Positions 1 to 8,422 are shown, counted from the stretch's first letter. The stretch is 64,000 nucleotides of DNA from an uncultured Lentibacter sp. (GCA_947497495.1 CANMGT010000002.1:423148-487147), one strand, 5' to 3'. A program made the numbers and translations. Notes: generated by a model from the sequence alone, not told the origin.

Positions 1-336
1 CCTCCCAGAGAATAGAATCGTTTGGCCCGCAGGTATTGCGAGCCGACGTCTCATGCTCACGCTTCGGTGAACGCTGCACAAGTTAGTCGTATTTTGACGC
101 ATTTACAGACACTTACAGTTTCTGCCGCGCAGCAATGTGCGGAATTACGCACAAAATCAAAGCGCATTCGTGCGATTTTCCGCACAGCCAGGGCAGCACT
201 GCACGGTGCCATTGCCTGTCCAGAACACAGCCCAAAGGCCGCCCTAAAGCAGTTTGCACGCCGATCCGGCCCACTTTACTCACCCTTGGGGCTTTGCTAT
301 CGCTGCCCCGACCTCGCGAAAGAAAGCCGCCGCCCG
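1..336 (+). promoter_or_regulatory. Upstream region of the acyltransferase with promoter-like and twin palindromic sites
   Basis: No gene is assigned here. The frame of the following gene stays open through the whole stretch, but acyltransferase family homology begins only at the ATG at 337. A TTGACG hexamer at 93-98 is followed by TACAGT at 114-119, a 15-bp spacer, so the promoter is weak or uncertain. Just downstream lie two copies of GTGCG-N6-CGCAC, at 137-152 and 170-185. Their starts are 33 bp apart, about three helical turns, as expected of a repressor that binds as two dimers. The leader from there to the start codon is about 150 bases. Confidence 0.4.
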
Positions 337-2322
337 ATGACACGCAGAGCAGAAATTGATGGCCTACGCGCTGTCGCCGTCAGCGCCGTCATCTTGTTTC
401 ACGCGGGCGTGCGCGGCTTTGAGGCGGGCTATCTCGGGGTTGATGTCTTCTTTGTCATCAGCGGTTTTCTCATCGGGCAGATCATCCTGCGTGAATTGTC
501 AGAGGGGCGGTTTCGCTTTTCGCATTTCTACTTGCGTCGAACGCGCCGCATCCTGCCCGCACTTACCGTCATGCTGCTGGCCTGCGCTTTGGCGGGCTGG
601 GTGCTCTTGCCGCCAACCGGCTTCAAGAACCTCGCCGAGGGGCTGGGCACAACCGTGCTCTTCCTGTCAAACTTCTATTACATGACGCAGACGGGCTACT
701 TTGGCCCGCAAGCCGAGACACTGGCGCTGTTGCACACATGGAGCCTCGCGATTGAAGAGCAATACTACTTGCTCTTTCCGATCCTCGCCGTGCTTATTTT
801 CCGCTTTGCGCGCGCGACCTTCTTCCCGCTGATCACGCTACTTTGTATCGCAAGCTTTGTGCTCGGACTGTCCTTGCAGGCCGGCTTCCCCGAGAAAGTC
901 TACTTCTTCACGCCGGCCCGCGTCTGGCAGATCCTGCTCGGTGTGTTGGCCATACTGGGGCGTGACCGCCTGCCAAGCCGCGCCGCGGACCTCGGGTTTG
1001 TGCTGATCATACTGGGCTTCATCGTCGATCGCGGCGCCACAAGCTTCCCGACGCCCGGCGCGGTTCTGGTCTGCCTTGGAGCCGCGATCTACCTGCCAAG
1101 TGCGTCCAGCCAACAGGGCGCAGGCCGCCTGCTCTCGCTTGAGCCCCTGCGCCTCATCGGGCTGGTCAGCTACAGCGCCTACCTGTGGCACCAACCGCTT
1201 TTCGCCTTCTCGCGTGAAATAACCCAAACACATCTTACGGGCCTTCAGATCCTCGCACTCATTGGCCTGACTTTTCTCGTCGCAACGCTCTCTTACCGCT
1301 TCATCGAACTGCCCTTTCAAAATCCGGCCCGCCGCTTGTCGGCCCCGCGCGTTGTCTGGCCACTTGCTTTGCTCACGACAGCTGCACTCTTCGGGTTCGC
1401 GTTTCAGGGCCACAAAAACGGCGGCTACCCCGAGCGGTTTTCGCCTGAGGTGCAGCGCCTGTCTTTGCTTGAACAACAAAAGCTGCCCTACCGGAACAGC
1501 TGCGGCTATCGGGGTGTCGGAGCCAACCCCGAACACCCGCTAGTGGCCTGCCTGTTTGAGCCAGAAACAGCCGCAAAAGGCGAAGTCATCCTGATCGGCG
1601 ACAGCCACACAAGCGTGATCTCAAAGCCCCTGATCAAAAGGCTGACTGCCGAGGGCTACTCTGTCTACCTGACATTCTCTGGCGGTTGTACGCCCGCTTT
1701 GGGGCTCAAGGTTCAGTTCAAGGATCACTGCGAAAGCTTTATGCAGGCCGCCTATGCCTACGCCGCTCAGCGCCCTGAGGCGACGGTCGTGCTCGCCAGC
1801 CGCTTCGCACTTTACATCCAGAGCCGCGAATTCGACAATCTCGAAACCAGCGAGGGGTTGCTTGATGTGAAACCGACAGAGCTGGTCGAGCAAACCGTGT
1901 TTCGCGCGCCGCAAGACGCCTCCCGCGTGTCAGATGTTGCGGAACGGATCGCCCAAAGCCTGAGCGCACTGGCCCGCACCCACAACGTACTTGTCGTGGC
2001 CCCCATTCCGGAGGCTGGCATCGAAGTTCCCAAGTGGTTGATCAAAAAGCTGATCTCCGGCGGTGAGATACCCTCACTCAGCACGCCGTTTCACGCCTAT
2101 CAGGCGCGCCACCAGCCCTTCTTTGACGCGCTGCTGGCCAGCGGCTTTGACGCGGGAAATGTCTTTCAGACAGCCGATGTATTCTGCGAAGGTGCGCCGC
2201 GCCGTTGTGCTCTCACAAAGGGGCAGACCGCGCTCTACAACGACAACAATCACCTGAGCGAAACAGGCGTTGAAATGTTGGCCGAGGCTCTTATGGCGTT
2301 CTTGAGGCCACGGCTCAACTGA
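337..2322 (+). CDS. Acyltransferase family 3 membrane protein with C-terminal SGNH domain (OafA/YrhL type)
   Basis: A 661-residue inner-membrane O-acyltransferase, probably acetylating a surface polysaccharide or lipopolysaccharide. The first 350 or so residues are the multi-spanning acyltransferase-3 domain, opening with EIDGLRAVAV and the conserved His in LFHAG. After a linker, residues 410-661 form an SGNH hydrolase-like domain with the serine block IGDSHTS near residue 420 and the Asp/His block DNNHLSETG near 637. This fits the known family design in which the membrane part passes acyl groups to an extracytoplasmic SGNH domain. The start at 337 is chosen because the family N-terminus (MTRRAEIDGLR) begins there; the frame is open further upstream but looks non-coding. 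The acceptor is unknown. It converges with dctD, with 9 bases between the stops. Confidence 0.88.
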   Translation: MTRRAEIDGLRAVAVSAVILFHAGVRGFEAGYLGVDVFFVISGFLIGQIILRELSEGRFRFSHFYLRRTRRILPALTVMLLACALAGWVLLPPTGFKNLAEGLGTTVLFLSNFYYMTQTGYFGPQAETLALLHTWSLAIEEQYYLLFPILAVLIFRFARATFFPLITLLCIASFVLGLSLQAGFPEKVYFFTPARVWQILLGVLAILGRDRLPSRAADLGFVLIILGFIVDRGATSFPTPGAVLVCLGAAIYLPSASSQQGAGRLLSLEPLRLIGLVSYSAYLWHQPLFAFSREITQTHLTGLQILALIGLTFLVATLSYRFIELPFQNPARRLSAPRVVWPLALLTTAALFGFAFQGHKNGGYPERFSPEVQRLSLLEQQKLPYRNSCGYRGVGANPEHPLVACLFEPETAAKGEVILIGDSHTSVISKPLIKRLTAEGYSVYLTFSGGCTPALGLKVQFKDHCESFMQAAYAYAAQRPEATVVLASRFALYIQSREFDNLETSEGLLDVKPTELVEQTVFRAPQDASRVSDVAERIAQSLSALARTHNVLVVAPIPEAGIEVPKWLIKKLISGGEIPSLSTPFHAYQARHQPFFDALLASGFDAGNVFQTADVFCEGAPRRCALTKGQTALYNDNNHLSETGVEMLAEALMAFLRPRLN

Positions 2323-2331
2323 GGCGTAAGC

Positions 2332-3561
2332 TCAGCGGCGGTAGTCTTCGGGCTTCACGCCGTAGCGCGCCAGCTTGTCATAGAACGTCTTGCGCGGCAG
2401 TTTGAGCGCTTGGGCCGCTGCACTGGCCTTGCCGTTCTGGCGCCCCAATGCCGCAACCAGCAACGAGCGCTCAACCCGTGCCATCTGCTCGGCCAGCCCA
2501 AGCTCGGCGGCGGCCTGAGCGTCGTCGGGCATGCCCAGCACAAAGCGCATCGCCGCACTCATCAGCGAACGCGCATTGCCGGGCCAGTCCTGCGCGATCA
2601 GCGCGGACACCAGCTGTTCGGTCACGTCCGGCGGCTCTATTCCGGCTTGCTCGGCGGCCTGCGCCACATAATGGCGAAACAGCACAGGGATATCCTCTGG
2701 CCGCTCGCTCAGCGCCGGAATATGCACGCGCATGCCCTCAAGCCGATAGTAAAGCTCGGCGTTGAAAGCCCCCGCGTCTACGGCCTGTGACAGGTCAGCG
2801 GTGCTGCCCGCAATCAGCCGCGTGCCAAGCCCCGCATCCAGCCGCTCGGCCAACTCGTATTGCAAAGCCGGCGTTAGCGTTTCGACTTCATCCAGAAACA
2901 GGCTCCCGCCTGCCGCCGTTTCCGCCGCCTCGCCAAACGCGGCAGGATCAAGCCCCGCACTTTGTTTGCGCACAAACGGCCCCGCCTGAAGGCTTGAGCT
3001 GAGGTGAATCACCTCGGCCACCTTGGAAATGCCCGCGCCGCGCGGCCCTGTGACAAGCGCCTCGATCTGCGTGTTGGCCACGGCGCGCACCCTTGCCCGC
3101 AGCGCATCCGACAGCTTTGAAGTGCCAAAGATCATCCGTGCCGCTGCGTCGCCTGCCTCCATCTTTGACTTTAACCTGCGGTTCTCCAGCACGAGGCTGC
3201 GCGTCAGCAAGGCCCGTCTCAGCACGCCCACAAGCCCCTCAGGCGTGCTTGGCTTTTCAAGGAAATCAAACGCGCCCTGCCCCATGGCCTTCACAGCCAT
3301 AGGAATGTCGCCTTCTCCCGTCAGCAAAATAACAGGCAGCTCCGTGTCAACGCTCTGGGCGTAGTCCAGCAAGTGAAACCCGTCGCGCCCCGGCATCCGG
3401 ATGTCTGACAAAACGACCCCCTCAAAGCCGCGGCTGATATGGTCTTTCGCCTCGATGAACGACCCTGCGCTCACAGGCTCAAGCTCCTCCAGCCCGAGGG
3501 TTTGCTCCAAGGCGTCGCGCACCGCACGGTCATCATCAACGATAAGCACTTTACGCGTCAT
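2332..3561 (-). CDS. dctD: DctD-like response regulator with degenerate AAA+ domain
   Basis: A 409-residue partner of the DctB kinase encoded just upstream; their genes overlap by ATGA, which selects the start at 3561. Residues 1-120 are a receiver domain (VLIVDDD; phospho-acceptor Asp in LSDIRMPG near residue 54; LLTGEGD; EKPS). Residues about 140-330 align with the sigma-54 AAA+ domain, but Walker A reads GPRGAGIS with no Lys, and the segment that should hold GAFTGA is missing between DPAAFGEA and GGSLFLDE. A FIS-type helix-turn-helix ends the protein (KASAAAQALKLPRKTFYD). Known DctD proteins activate C4-dicarboxylate transport with sigma-54; this one probably cannot remodel sigma-54 polymerase, so sigma-70 activation or repression is more likely (inference). 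No dctPQM genes are nearby. Confidence 0.8.
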   Translation of the reverse strand: MTRKVLIVDDDRAVRDALEQTLGLEELEPVSAGSFIEAKDHISRGFEGVVLSDIRMPGRDGFHLLDYAQSVDTELPVILLTGEGDIPMAVKAMGQGAFDFLEKPSTPEGLVGVLRRALLTRSLVLENRRLKSKMEAGDAAARMIFGTSKLSDALRARVRAVANTQIEALVTGPRGAGISKVAEVIHLSSSLQAGPFVRKQSAGLDPAAFGEAAETAAGGSLFLDEVETLTPALQYELAERLDAGLGTRLIAGSTADLSQAVDAGAFNAELYYRLEGMRVHIPALSERPEDIPVLFRHYVAQAAEQAGIEPPDVTEQLVSALIAQDWPGNARSLMSAAMRFVLGMPDDAQAAAELGLAEQMARVERSLLVAALGRQNGKASAAAQALKLPRKTFYDKLARYGVKPEDYRR

Positions 3562-5249
3562 GGCGCATTCCCCTCCCAACGTTCCAGCTCGACAGTAAAG
3601 ACAGCGCCCTCGCCATCTTCGCCATTGCGCCCGCCAATCTTGCCGCCAAAACTTTGCACCAAACCATAAGAGATAGACAAGCCAAGGCCCATGCCCTCCG
3701 CCGTACCAACCTCTTTGGTCGAGTAGAAAGGCTCAAAGATCTTCTCCGGGTCCGCAATCCCCGGGCCTGTGTCGCTCAGATGCACACACAGCCGCGCGCC
3801 CGCTTCCAGCGTGATCGTGATCTGCTTTTGGCGGCTCTGCCCCACCATGGCGTCCGCTGCATTGTTGATCAGGTTGACAAACACCTGCGCCAAACGCACC
3901 TCGCCACCAAGCGCATAGACAGCCTCAACGGGCGGCTGCCAAACCAGCTTGACGCCTTCATCCCTCAGCCTTGCCTCGGTCAGCTCGACAGAAGTGTTGA
4001 GCACCTGCACAAGGTCAACGCGCCCCATCGGCTCGCTTTCATTGCGCGCAAAGGCCCGCAGGTTTTTGATAATCCGGCTTGCGCGCACCGATAGCGCCGA
4101 AATCCGGTTGAGGTTGTCGCCCGCAACCTCGGCATTGCCGCGCTCCAAAAAGCGCACTCCATTTTCGGCAAACTGCTGGATCGCCATCAGCGGTTGGTTC
4201 AACTCGTGGCTGATGCCCGCACTCATCTGCCCAAGCGCGCTCAGCTTGCCCGCTTGCACAAGGTCGGCCTGCGCCCTCTTAAGCTCGCGCGTGCGCCGCT
4301 CGACACGGCTTTCCAACAGCCGGTTGGCCAAAAGCAGCGTGTGTCGACGCTCTGTCACCAAAAACAGGATCGCGCCGAACGCCACACAGACCGCGGCAAA
4401 TACCGCCGCTTGCAGCCGCGCCAGCTGCTCTGCAGGCGCCACATCAATCAGCGCTTCCGCCCGCATCCCGATCACCGGCAGCTCCTGAACCAAATGCAAA
4501 GCACGGCTGGGGATATACGGCCCCCAGTCAAGCGCCCATAGCTGCTCGCCACCCCACGCGCTTTCGCCGATAGGCTGCGTCACCCCATTGGCAAAACGCA
4601 CCTGCGCCTTACCTGCGTCGATCTGACCAAACAAAAGCTCCGAGCGGTTGGAAATGAAGATTTCGCCTGTTTTGTCCGTAAAGAAAACCGCAGGCCGCGA
4701 CGAGCGCCAGCCAAACTCGACGTCATCAATGTCGACGACAACCTGCAAAACAGCCCGCACCCGCCCGTCTGTGCCAAAATCAGGCGCCGCGAAAAAATAG
4801 GCGCGCTTGCCCAGATCGCTCAGCACCCCATGTCCGGTGCCCAAAGCCCCCTGACGCGCCCGCGTGGCCCATGGCGTGTCAAACCCGATGTCCTGCGCGC
4901 CGCGGAAACTATCCGCCAACAGCCGCCCGCTTACGTCGTAATAACTCAGCCCCAAAGCGCCCGTCTTATCCGCTGCACTGCGCAAAAAGTCCTGCGCCTT
5001 CTGGCGCGAGCCTCCTTCCAAGAGTTCGCTCAGGCTCGGATGATCCGCCGTCATCACCGCCAGCTCCTGATAGCGCCTCAGCTGCGCATTCAGCCGGTCT
5101 TCCGCCAAGGCCAAATCAGACATGCCGCGCGCCTTGATCTGCGAAAGTGCCTGCGAAAACCCATAGCGATAAACGCCAAAGCCGAGCGCCGCCACGACCA
5201 GCAAAAAGCCGGCCCAAATCGCTATGCGTGTCCAAAAACCCCGTTCCAT
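3558..5249 (-). CDS. dctB: DctB-like sensor histidine kinase
   Basis: A 563-residue inner-membrane kinase. An N-terminal membrane segment (residues 5-27) is followed by a large periplasmic Cache-type sensor (about 30-270) and a second membrane segment (LQAAVFAAVCVAFGAILFLV). The HisKA dimerisation domain has the phospho-acceptor His in GISHELNQPLMAIQQ near residue 348. The HATPase domain shows the N box NLINNAADAM (about 463), DTGPGI (about 495) and GMGLGLSI (about 523). This matches DctB, which senses succinate, malate or fumarate; the ligand here is inferred from family only. The start at 5249 is chosen because it begins the amphipathic segment just before the first membrane helix; a GTG at 5312 is the alternative. 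The gene overlaps dctD by four bases. Confidence 0.85.
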   Translation of the reverse strand: MERGFWTRIAIWAGFLLVVAALGFGVYRYGFSQALSQIKARGMSDLALAEDRLNAQLRRYQELAVMTADHPSLSELLEGGSRQKAQDFLRSAADKTGALGLSYYDVSGRLLADSFRGAQDIGFDTPWATRARQGALGTGHGVLSDLGKRAYFFAAPDFGTDGRVRAVLQVVVDIDDVEFGWRSSRPAVFFTDKTGEIFISNRSELLFGQIDAGKAQVRFANGVTQPIGESAWGGEQLWALDWGPYIPSRALHLVQELPVIGMRAEALIDVAPAEQLARLQAAVFAAVCVAFGAILFLVTERRHTLLLANRLLESRVERRTRELKRAQADLVQAGKLSALGQMSAGISHELNQPLMAIQQFAENGVRFLERGNAEVAGDNLNRISALSVRASRIIKNLRAFARNESEPMGRVDLVQVLNTSVELTEARLRDEGVKLVWQPPVEAVYALGGEVRLAQVFVNLINNAADAMVGQSRQKQITITLEAGARLCVHLSDTGPGIADPEKIFEPFYSTKEVGTAEGMGLGLSISYGLVQSFGGKIGGRNGEDGEGAVFTVELERWEGNAP

Positions 5250-5388
5250 ACCGCCTGCATAAAGCGAACGCGCGCCCTTGGGAACCAGAGCCCAAGCAAT
5301 AACGCCCGACACGCGCTCATTGTTTTCGCAGCAAACGTCCCCCTCGTTTCACACTCCTATCACACCTGCCGCGCAATAGGTCTGGCCT

Positions 5389-5850
5389 CTAAAGCGGCAA
5401 CTCCGTTGTCGACTTGATCTCTTCCATCGACAGAAGCGCCGTAACATTGTGGATCTTCACTTCCGAAATCAGCGCCTGATAGAAAACGTCATAAGCCCGC
5501 GCATTGGGCACCCGCACCTTGAGAATATAGTCAATGTCTCCCGCCAGACGGTGCGCCTCCATAACCTCGGGCCGCGCTTGCAAAGCCCGCAAGAAAACAT
5601 CCTGCCAATCCGCCTCATGTTCACTGGTGCGGATCAGCACAAAGAAACAGGCCTCAAGCCCAAGGCTCTCGGCATCCAAAAGCACCGTGTTTTGTAGAAT
5701 TACGCCCAGTTCGCGCATCTTGCGGATGCGGTTCCAGACAGGCGTCTTCGAGCTGCCAGCTTTTTTGGCGATTTCGTCCAGAGACTGCGCGCCATCGCGC
5801 TGCAGCTCCTTCAATATCTTGCGATCCAACTCATCAAGCTTGGCAGCCAT
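5389..5850 (-). CDS. Lrp/AsnC family transcriptional regulator
   Basis: A 153-residue DNA-binding protein with the standard layout: N-terminal helix-turn-helix (residues 4-53, LDELDRKILKELQRDG then SLDEIAKKAGSSKTPVWNRI) and a C-terminal RAM ligand domain (about 70-150, with the GDIDYILKV core). Family members respond to amino acids and often control a neighbouring gene and themselves. The ATG at 5850 follows a good Shine-Dalgarno (GAGGGAG), whereas extension to 5907 would translate the intergenic region. A perfect 16-bp palindrome at 5881-5896 lies just upstream and may be the autoregulatory site. The regulated pathway cannot be told from the sequence. Confidence 0.9.
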   Translation of the reverse strand: MAAKLDELDRKILKELQRDGAQSLDEIAKKAGSSKTPVWNRIRKMRELGVILQNTVLLDAESLGLEACFFVLIRTSEHEADWQDVFLRALQARPEVMEAHRLAGDIDYILKVRVPNARAYDVFYQALISEVKIHNVTALLSMEEIKSTTELPL

Positions 5851-5880
5851 ATCCGTCTCTCCCTCGCGCCCGCCGATAAG

Positions 5881-5896
5881 GCGAACATTTGTTCGC
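5881..5896. promoter_or_regulatory. Perfect 16-bp palindrome upstream of the Lrp-type gene
   Basis: GCGAACATTTGTTCGC is a 7+2+7 perfect inverted repeat, 31-46 bases before the start of the Lrp/AsnC gene on the minus strand. Its position suits an autoregulatory operator. It also looks like a Gram-positive SOS box, but alphaproteobacterial LexA is known to use the direct repeat GTTC-N7-GTTC, so that reading is not favoured. Confidence 0.5.
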
Positions 5897-5978
5897 AAAT
5901 ACGGCACTCACCCAGCCGTTAGCGGGAAATTCTCCCTCCGACAAGTAAAAATGCGCCCGTCAGCCATTCCCGCTTCAC

Positions 5979-5992
5979 CTGATCCAGATCAA
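5979..5992. promoter_or_regulatory. FNR/FnrL-type box upstream of ferredoxin-NADP reductase
   Basis: CTGATCCAGATCAA matches the FNR consensus TTGATN4ATCAA at nine of ten defined positions. It ends 61 bases before the GTG of the ferredoxin-NADP reductase gene. FnrL in Rhodobacterales uses such boxes for oxygen-responsive control; binding here is inferred. Confidence 0.5.
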
Positions 5993-6053
5993 AGATTACT
6001 GTCAGATACTGGTTTACCCCTGAGCCAACAAACCTAACCTACAGGACAGCCCC

Positions 6054-6884
6054 GTGACCGACGCCAAACCGATCAAACTCCCGACACTCCCCGACGCCCA
6101 GACAGTCACCGAGGTGAAGCACTACACTGACCGGCTGTTCAGCTTTCGTTGCACGCGTCCGGCGTCGCTGCGGTTTCGCTCCGGCGAGTTTGTGATGATC
6201 GGCCTGATGGGCGAGCCCGACGCCAAGACCGGCAAGCAAAAGCCGCTCCTGCGCGCCTATTCGATCGCCTCGCCAAGCTGGGACGAGGAGCTGGAGTTCT
6301 ACTCGATCAAAGTGCCCGACGGCCCGCTCACGTCGCGCCTTCAGCACATCAATGTCGGCGACGAAATCATCCTGCGGCCCAAGCCCGTCGGCACGCTGGT
6401 GCATGACGCTTTGCTGCCCGGTAAACGGATCTGGTTTTTCGCGACAGGCACCGGTTTTGCGCCCTTCGCAAGCCTGCTGCGCGAGCCGCAAACCTATGAA
6501 GACTATGAAGAAATCGTGATCACTCACACCTGCCGCACGGCGGGCGAGCTGACCTACGGGGCGGGCCTGATCGAGGCGCTCAAAACCGACGAGCTGCTCA
6601 ATGAAGTCATCGGCGAGGGCTTCTGGAAGAAGATCAAATACTACCCGACGACGACCCGCGAAGAGAGCCCCAAGATGGGCCGGATCACCGACCTGATGCG
6701 CTCCGGCGAGGCCTTCAAAGACCTCGGCGTCGAGCCGCTCTGCCCGCAAAACGACCGCGCGATGATCTGCGGCAACCTCGCCTTCAACCTCGAACTCAAA
6801 GACATGCTCGAAGACTTCGGCCTCGTCGAAGGCGCCAACTCCGATCCGCAAACCTACGTCGTCGAAAAAGCCTTTCTGGACTAA
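6054..6884 (+). CDS. fpr: Ferredoxin-NADP(+) reductase
   Basis: A 276-residue cytoplasmic flavoenzyme that exchanges electrons between NADPH and ferredoxin or flavodoxin. It has the FAD-binding beta-barrel with the RAYSIASPSWDEELEF signature (about residues 70-85) and the NADP-binding half with FFATGTGFAPFASLLREP. It ends in the short aromatic-poor tail KAFLD seen in alphaproteobacterial FPRs. The start is GTG, with AGGA eight bases upstream; no ATG fits. An FNR-like box lies about 60 bases upstream, suggesting oxygen-responsive control. A strong hairpin terminator at 6922-6949 follows. Confidence 0.93.
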   Translation: MTDAKPIKLPTLPDAQTVTEVKHYTDRLFSFRCTRPASLRFRSGEFVMIGLMGEPDAKTGKQKPLLRAYSIASPSWDEELEFYSIKVPDGPLTSRLQHINVGDEIILRPKPVGTLVHDALLPGKRIWFFATGTGFAPFASLLREPQTYEDYEEIVITHTCRTAGELTYGAGLIEALKTDELLNEVIGEGFWKKIKYYPTTTREESPKMGRITDLMRSGEAFKDLGVEPLCPQNDRAMICGNLAFNLELKDMLEDFGLVEGANSDPQTYVVEKAFLD

Positions 6885-6921
6885 GGCCCGCCGGAACCGC
6901 CCCCAAACCTCATCGCACAAA

Positions 6922-6949
6922 AAAGCCCCGCTCTTTCGAGCGGGGCTTT
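6922..6949. terminator. Bidirectional rho-independent terminator
   Basis: The stem GCCCCGCTC (6925-6933) pairs with GAGCGGGGC (6938-6946) around a TTTC loop. A-rich sequence lies on the left and TTTCTGTTT on the right. It separates the convergent fpr and the Ala/Thr repeat protein gene and can serve both. Confidence 0.85.
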
Positions 6950-6970
6950 CTGTTTCAGAAATCGGCGGGC

Positions 6971-7654
6971 TTACATGCCCATCGCTTCTTTGATTTTCGT
7001 CAAGATCGCTTGCAGCGCTTCAGGGTTGTCTTGAGCTTTCTCAAGGCCAGCCTTTAGAAGGCCTTTCTGCATTGCACCGATCTTGTCTGAACCGTCGATC
7101 ATTTCGCTAACCTTATCAAGGTTGAAACCGTCAGTTGTCAGCAAGTCAGCCATTGAGCCCGCGCTCTCAGTCGCGGCACCGGCAGCTTCTTCTGTCGCAG
7201 TTTCTGTAACCGCGTCTGTCGCTGCTTCCGTTGTTGCTTCAACAGCTTCTGTCGTCGCTTCAACTGCGTCTGTTGCTGTGTCCGTTGCTGCTGTCGCCGC
7301 ATCGCTGGCCGCTTCTGTCGTCGCTTCAACTGCGTCTGTTGCTGTGTCCGCAACCGCTGTCGCCGCATCGCTGGCCGCTTCTGTCGTCGCTTCAACTGCG
7401 TCTGTTGCTGTGTCCGCAACCGCTGTCGCCGCATCGCTGGCCGCGTCTGTTGCCGCGTCAACAGCTTCAGTTACCGCGCCGGCAACACTTTCAGCTGCGC
7501 CTTCGGCCGCTTCTGTGGCCGCCTCAACAGGCGCTGCTTCGGTCACAGCTTCTGTGGTTGACTTGACTGCTTCCGTCACGCTCTGGCCCGAGTAGACAAA
7601 ATAGCCCACTCCCAGAACAATCGCGGCAAGTACGATCCAAAGTAAATTCTTCAT
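6971..7654 (-). CDS. Membrane-anchored Ala/Thr/Glu-rich repeat protein
   Basis: A 227-residue protein of unknown function. Residues 1-22 form one membrane segment (MKNLLWIVLAAIVLGVGYFV). The middle (about 25-165) is very low complexity, built from Ala, Thr, Glu, Asp and Val, with a 22-residue unit (core ASDAATAVADTATDAVEATT) repeated three times. The sequence favours a long amphipathic helix or fibrous stalk reaching into the periplasm. The last 60 residues are a normal globular sequence (LDKVSEMIDGSDKIGAMQKG ending IKEAMGM). The acidic, repetitive middle recalls LEA-like or apolipoprotein-like helical proteins, but only in composition. The gene lies between the fpr terminator and infC. Confidence 0.75.
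   Translation of the reverse strand: MKNLLWIVLAAIVLGVGYFVYSGQSVTEAVKSTTEAVTEAAPVEAATEAAEGAAESVAGAVTEAVDAATDAASDAATAVADTATDAVEATTEAASDAATAVADTATDAVEATTEAASDAATAATDTATDAVEATTEAVEATTEAATDAVTETATEEAAGAATESAGSMADLLTTDGFNLDKVSEMIDGSDKIGAMQKGLLKAGLEKAQDNPEALQAILTKIKEAMGM
7245..7465. repeat. 66-bp in-frame tandem repeats inside the Ala/Thr-rich gene
   Basis: The block GCTGTCGCCGCATCGCTGGC starts at 7290, 7356 and 7422, exactly 66 bases apart. The units are nearly identical in DNA, so the array is recent or kept alike by recombination and likely varies in copy number between strains. It encodes the 22-residue protein repeat. Confidence 0.85.
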
Positions 7655-7867
7655 AACTCATTCCCCTTAGGTTTTACCCGCACAAGCTGTGCGTTTTGCT
7701 CTTTGCTGTTGCCACATGCCTCAGGGCTACAAAAGACACAAGGGGGAAAGCCGCAGCGATAAGCTCATTTCAGCCGATGCAGGTTCCAATTATCGGGGTT
7801 GAAACCCCAGCCCCCCAAGTCTACCTTGTCACGCAACATAGTGGTTCATCACATAAGGAAGAAAACC

Positions 7868-8422
7868 ATAGCCCGCAGACCTCACAACGCGCCTCCGCAG
7901 CGCGACACCGGCCCCCGCGTAAACGAGCGCATCACCAGCAATGAAATCCGCCTGATCGGCGCCGAAGGCGAAAACGTCGGCGTTGTCAGCCCAGCCGAGG
8001 CCATGCGTATGGCCGATGAAGCCGAGCTTGATCTGGTTGAAATCTCGCCAAACGCCAGCCCGCCCGTGTGCAAGATCATGGATTTCGGCAAGTTCAAATA
8101 CGAACAGCAAAAACGCGAAGCCGAGGCCCGCAAAAAGCAAAAGATCATCGAGCTGAAAGAAGTCAAGTTCCGCCCGAACACGGACATCAACGACTATAAC
8201 GTCAAGATGCGCAACGTGACAAAGTTCCTCGAGAACGGTGACAAAGTCAAAATCACCCTGCGCTTCCGCGGCCGTGAGATGGCGCACCAAAACCTGGGCC
8301 GTGAGTTGCTGGAACGGGTCGCCAAAGACGTGACAGAAGCTGAACTCGGCAAAGTCGAGAACATGCCAAAGATGGAAGGTCGCCAGATGATCATGATCAT
8401 CGGGCCGACCGCGAGCAAATAA
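7868..8422 (+). CDS. infC: Translation initiation factor IF-3, apparent AUA start
   Basis: The 184-residue factor binds the 30S subunit and proofreads start codons. The N-domain starts [20 protein letters not shown], followed by the linker rich in Lys and Arg ([15 protein letters not shown]) and the C-domain ([29 protein letters not shown]). No ATG stands at the family N-terminus. The best Shine-Dalgarno, AAGGAAG at 7855-7861, lies six bases before ATA at 7868. A GTG at 7841 or ATG at 7799 in frame are alternatives with weaker ribosome sites. A rare start codon is expected, because IF-3 is known to regulate itself by rejecting such starts (AUU in E. coli). A terminator follows at 8460-8490. 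Confidence 0.9.
   Translation: MARRPHNAPPQRDTGPRVNERITSNEIRLIGAEGENVGVVSPAEAMRMADEAELDLVEISPNASPPVCKIMDFGKFKYEQQKREAEARKKQKIIELKEVKFRPNTDINDYNVKMRNVTKFLENGDKVKITLRFRGREMAHQNLGRELLERVAKDVTEAELGKVENMPKMEGRQMIMIIGPTASK

Noticed and set aside
5881..5896. SOS (LexA) box
   Set aside because: It fits the Gram-positive consensus, but alphaproteobacterial LexA is known to bind GTTC-N7-GTTC, and the gene downstream is not a repair gene.
7245..7465. Regular 66-bp repeats as a CRISPR array
   Set aside because: The units touch without spacers and stay in frame inside a coding sequence. No cas gene is present.
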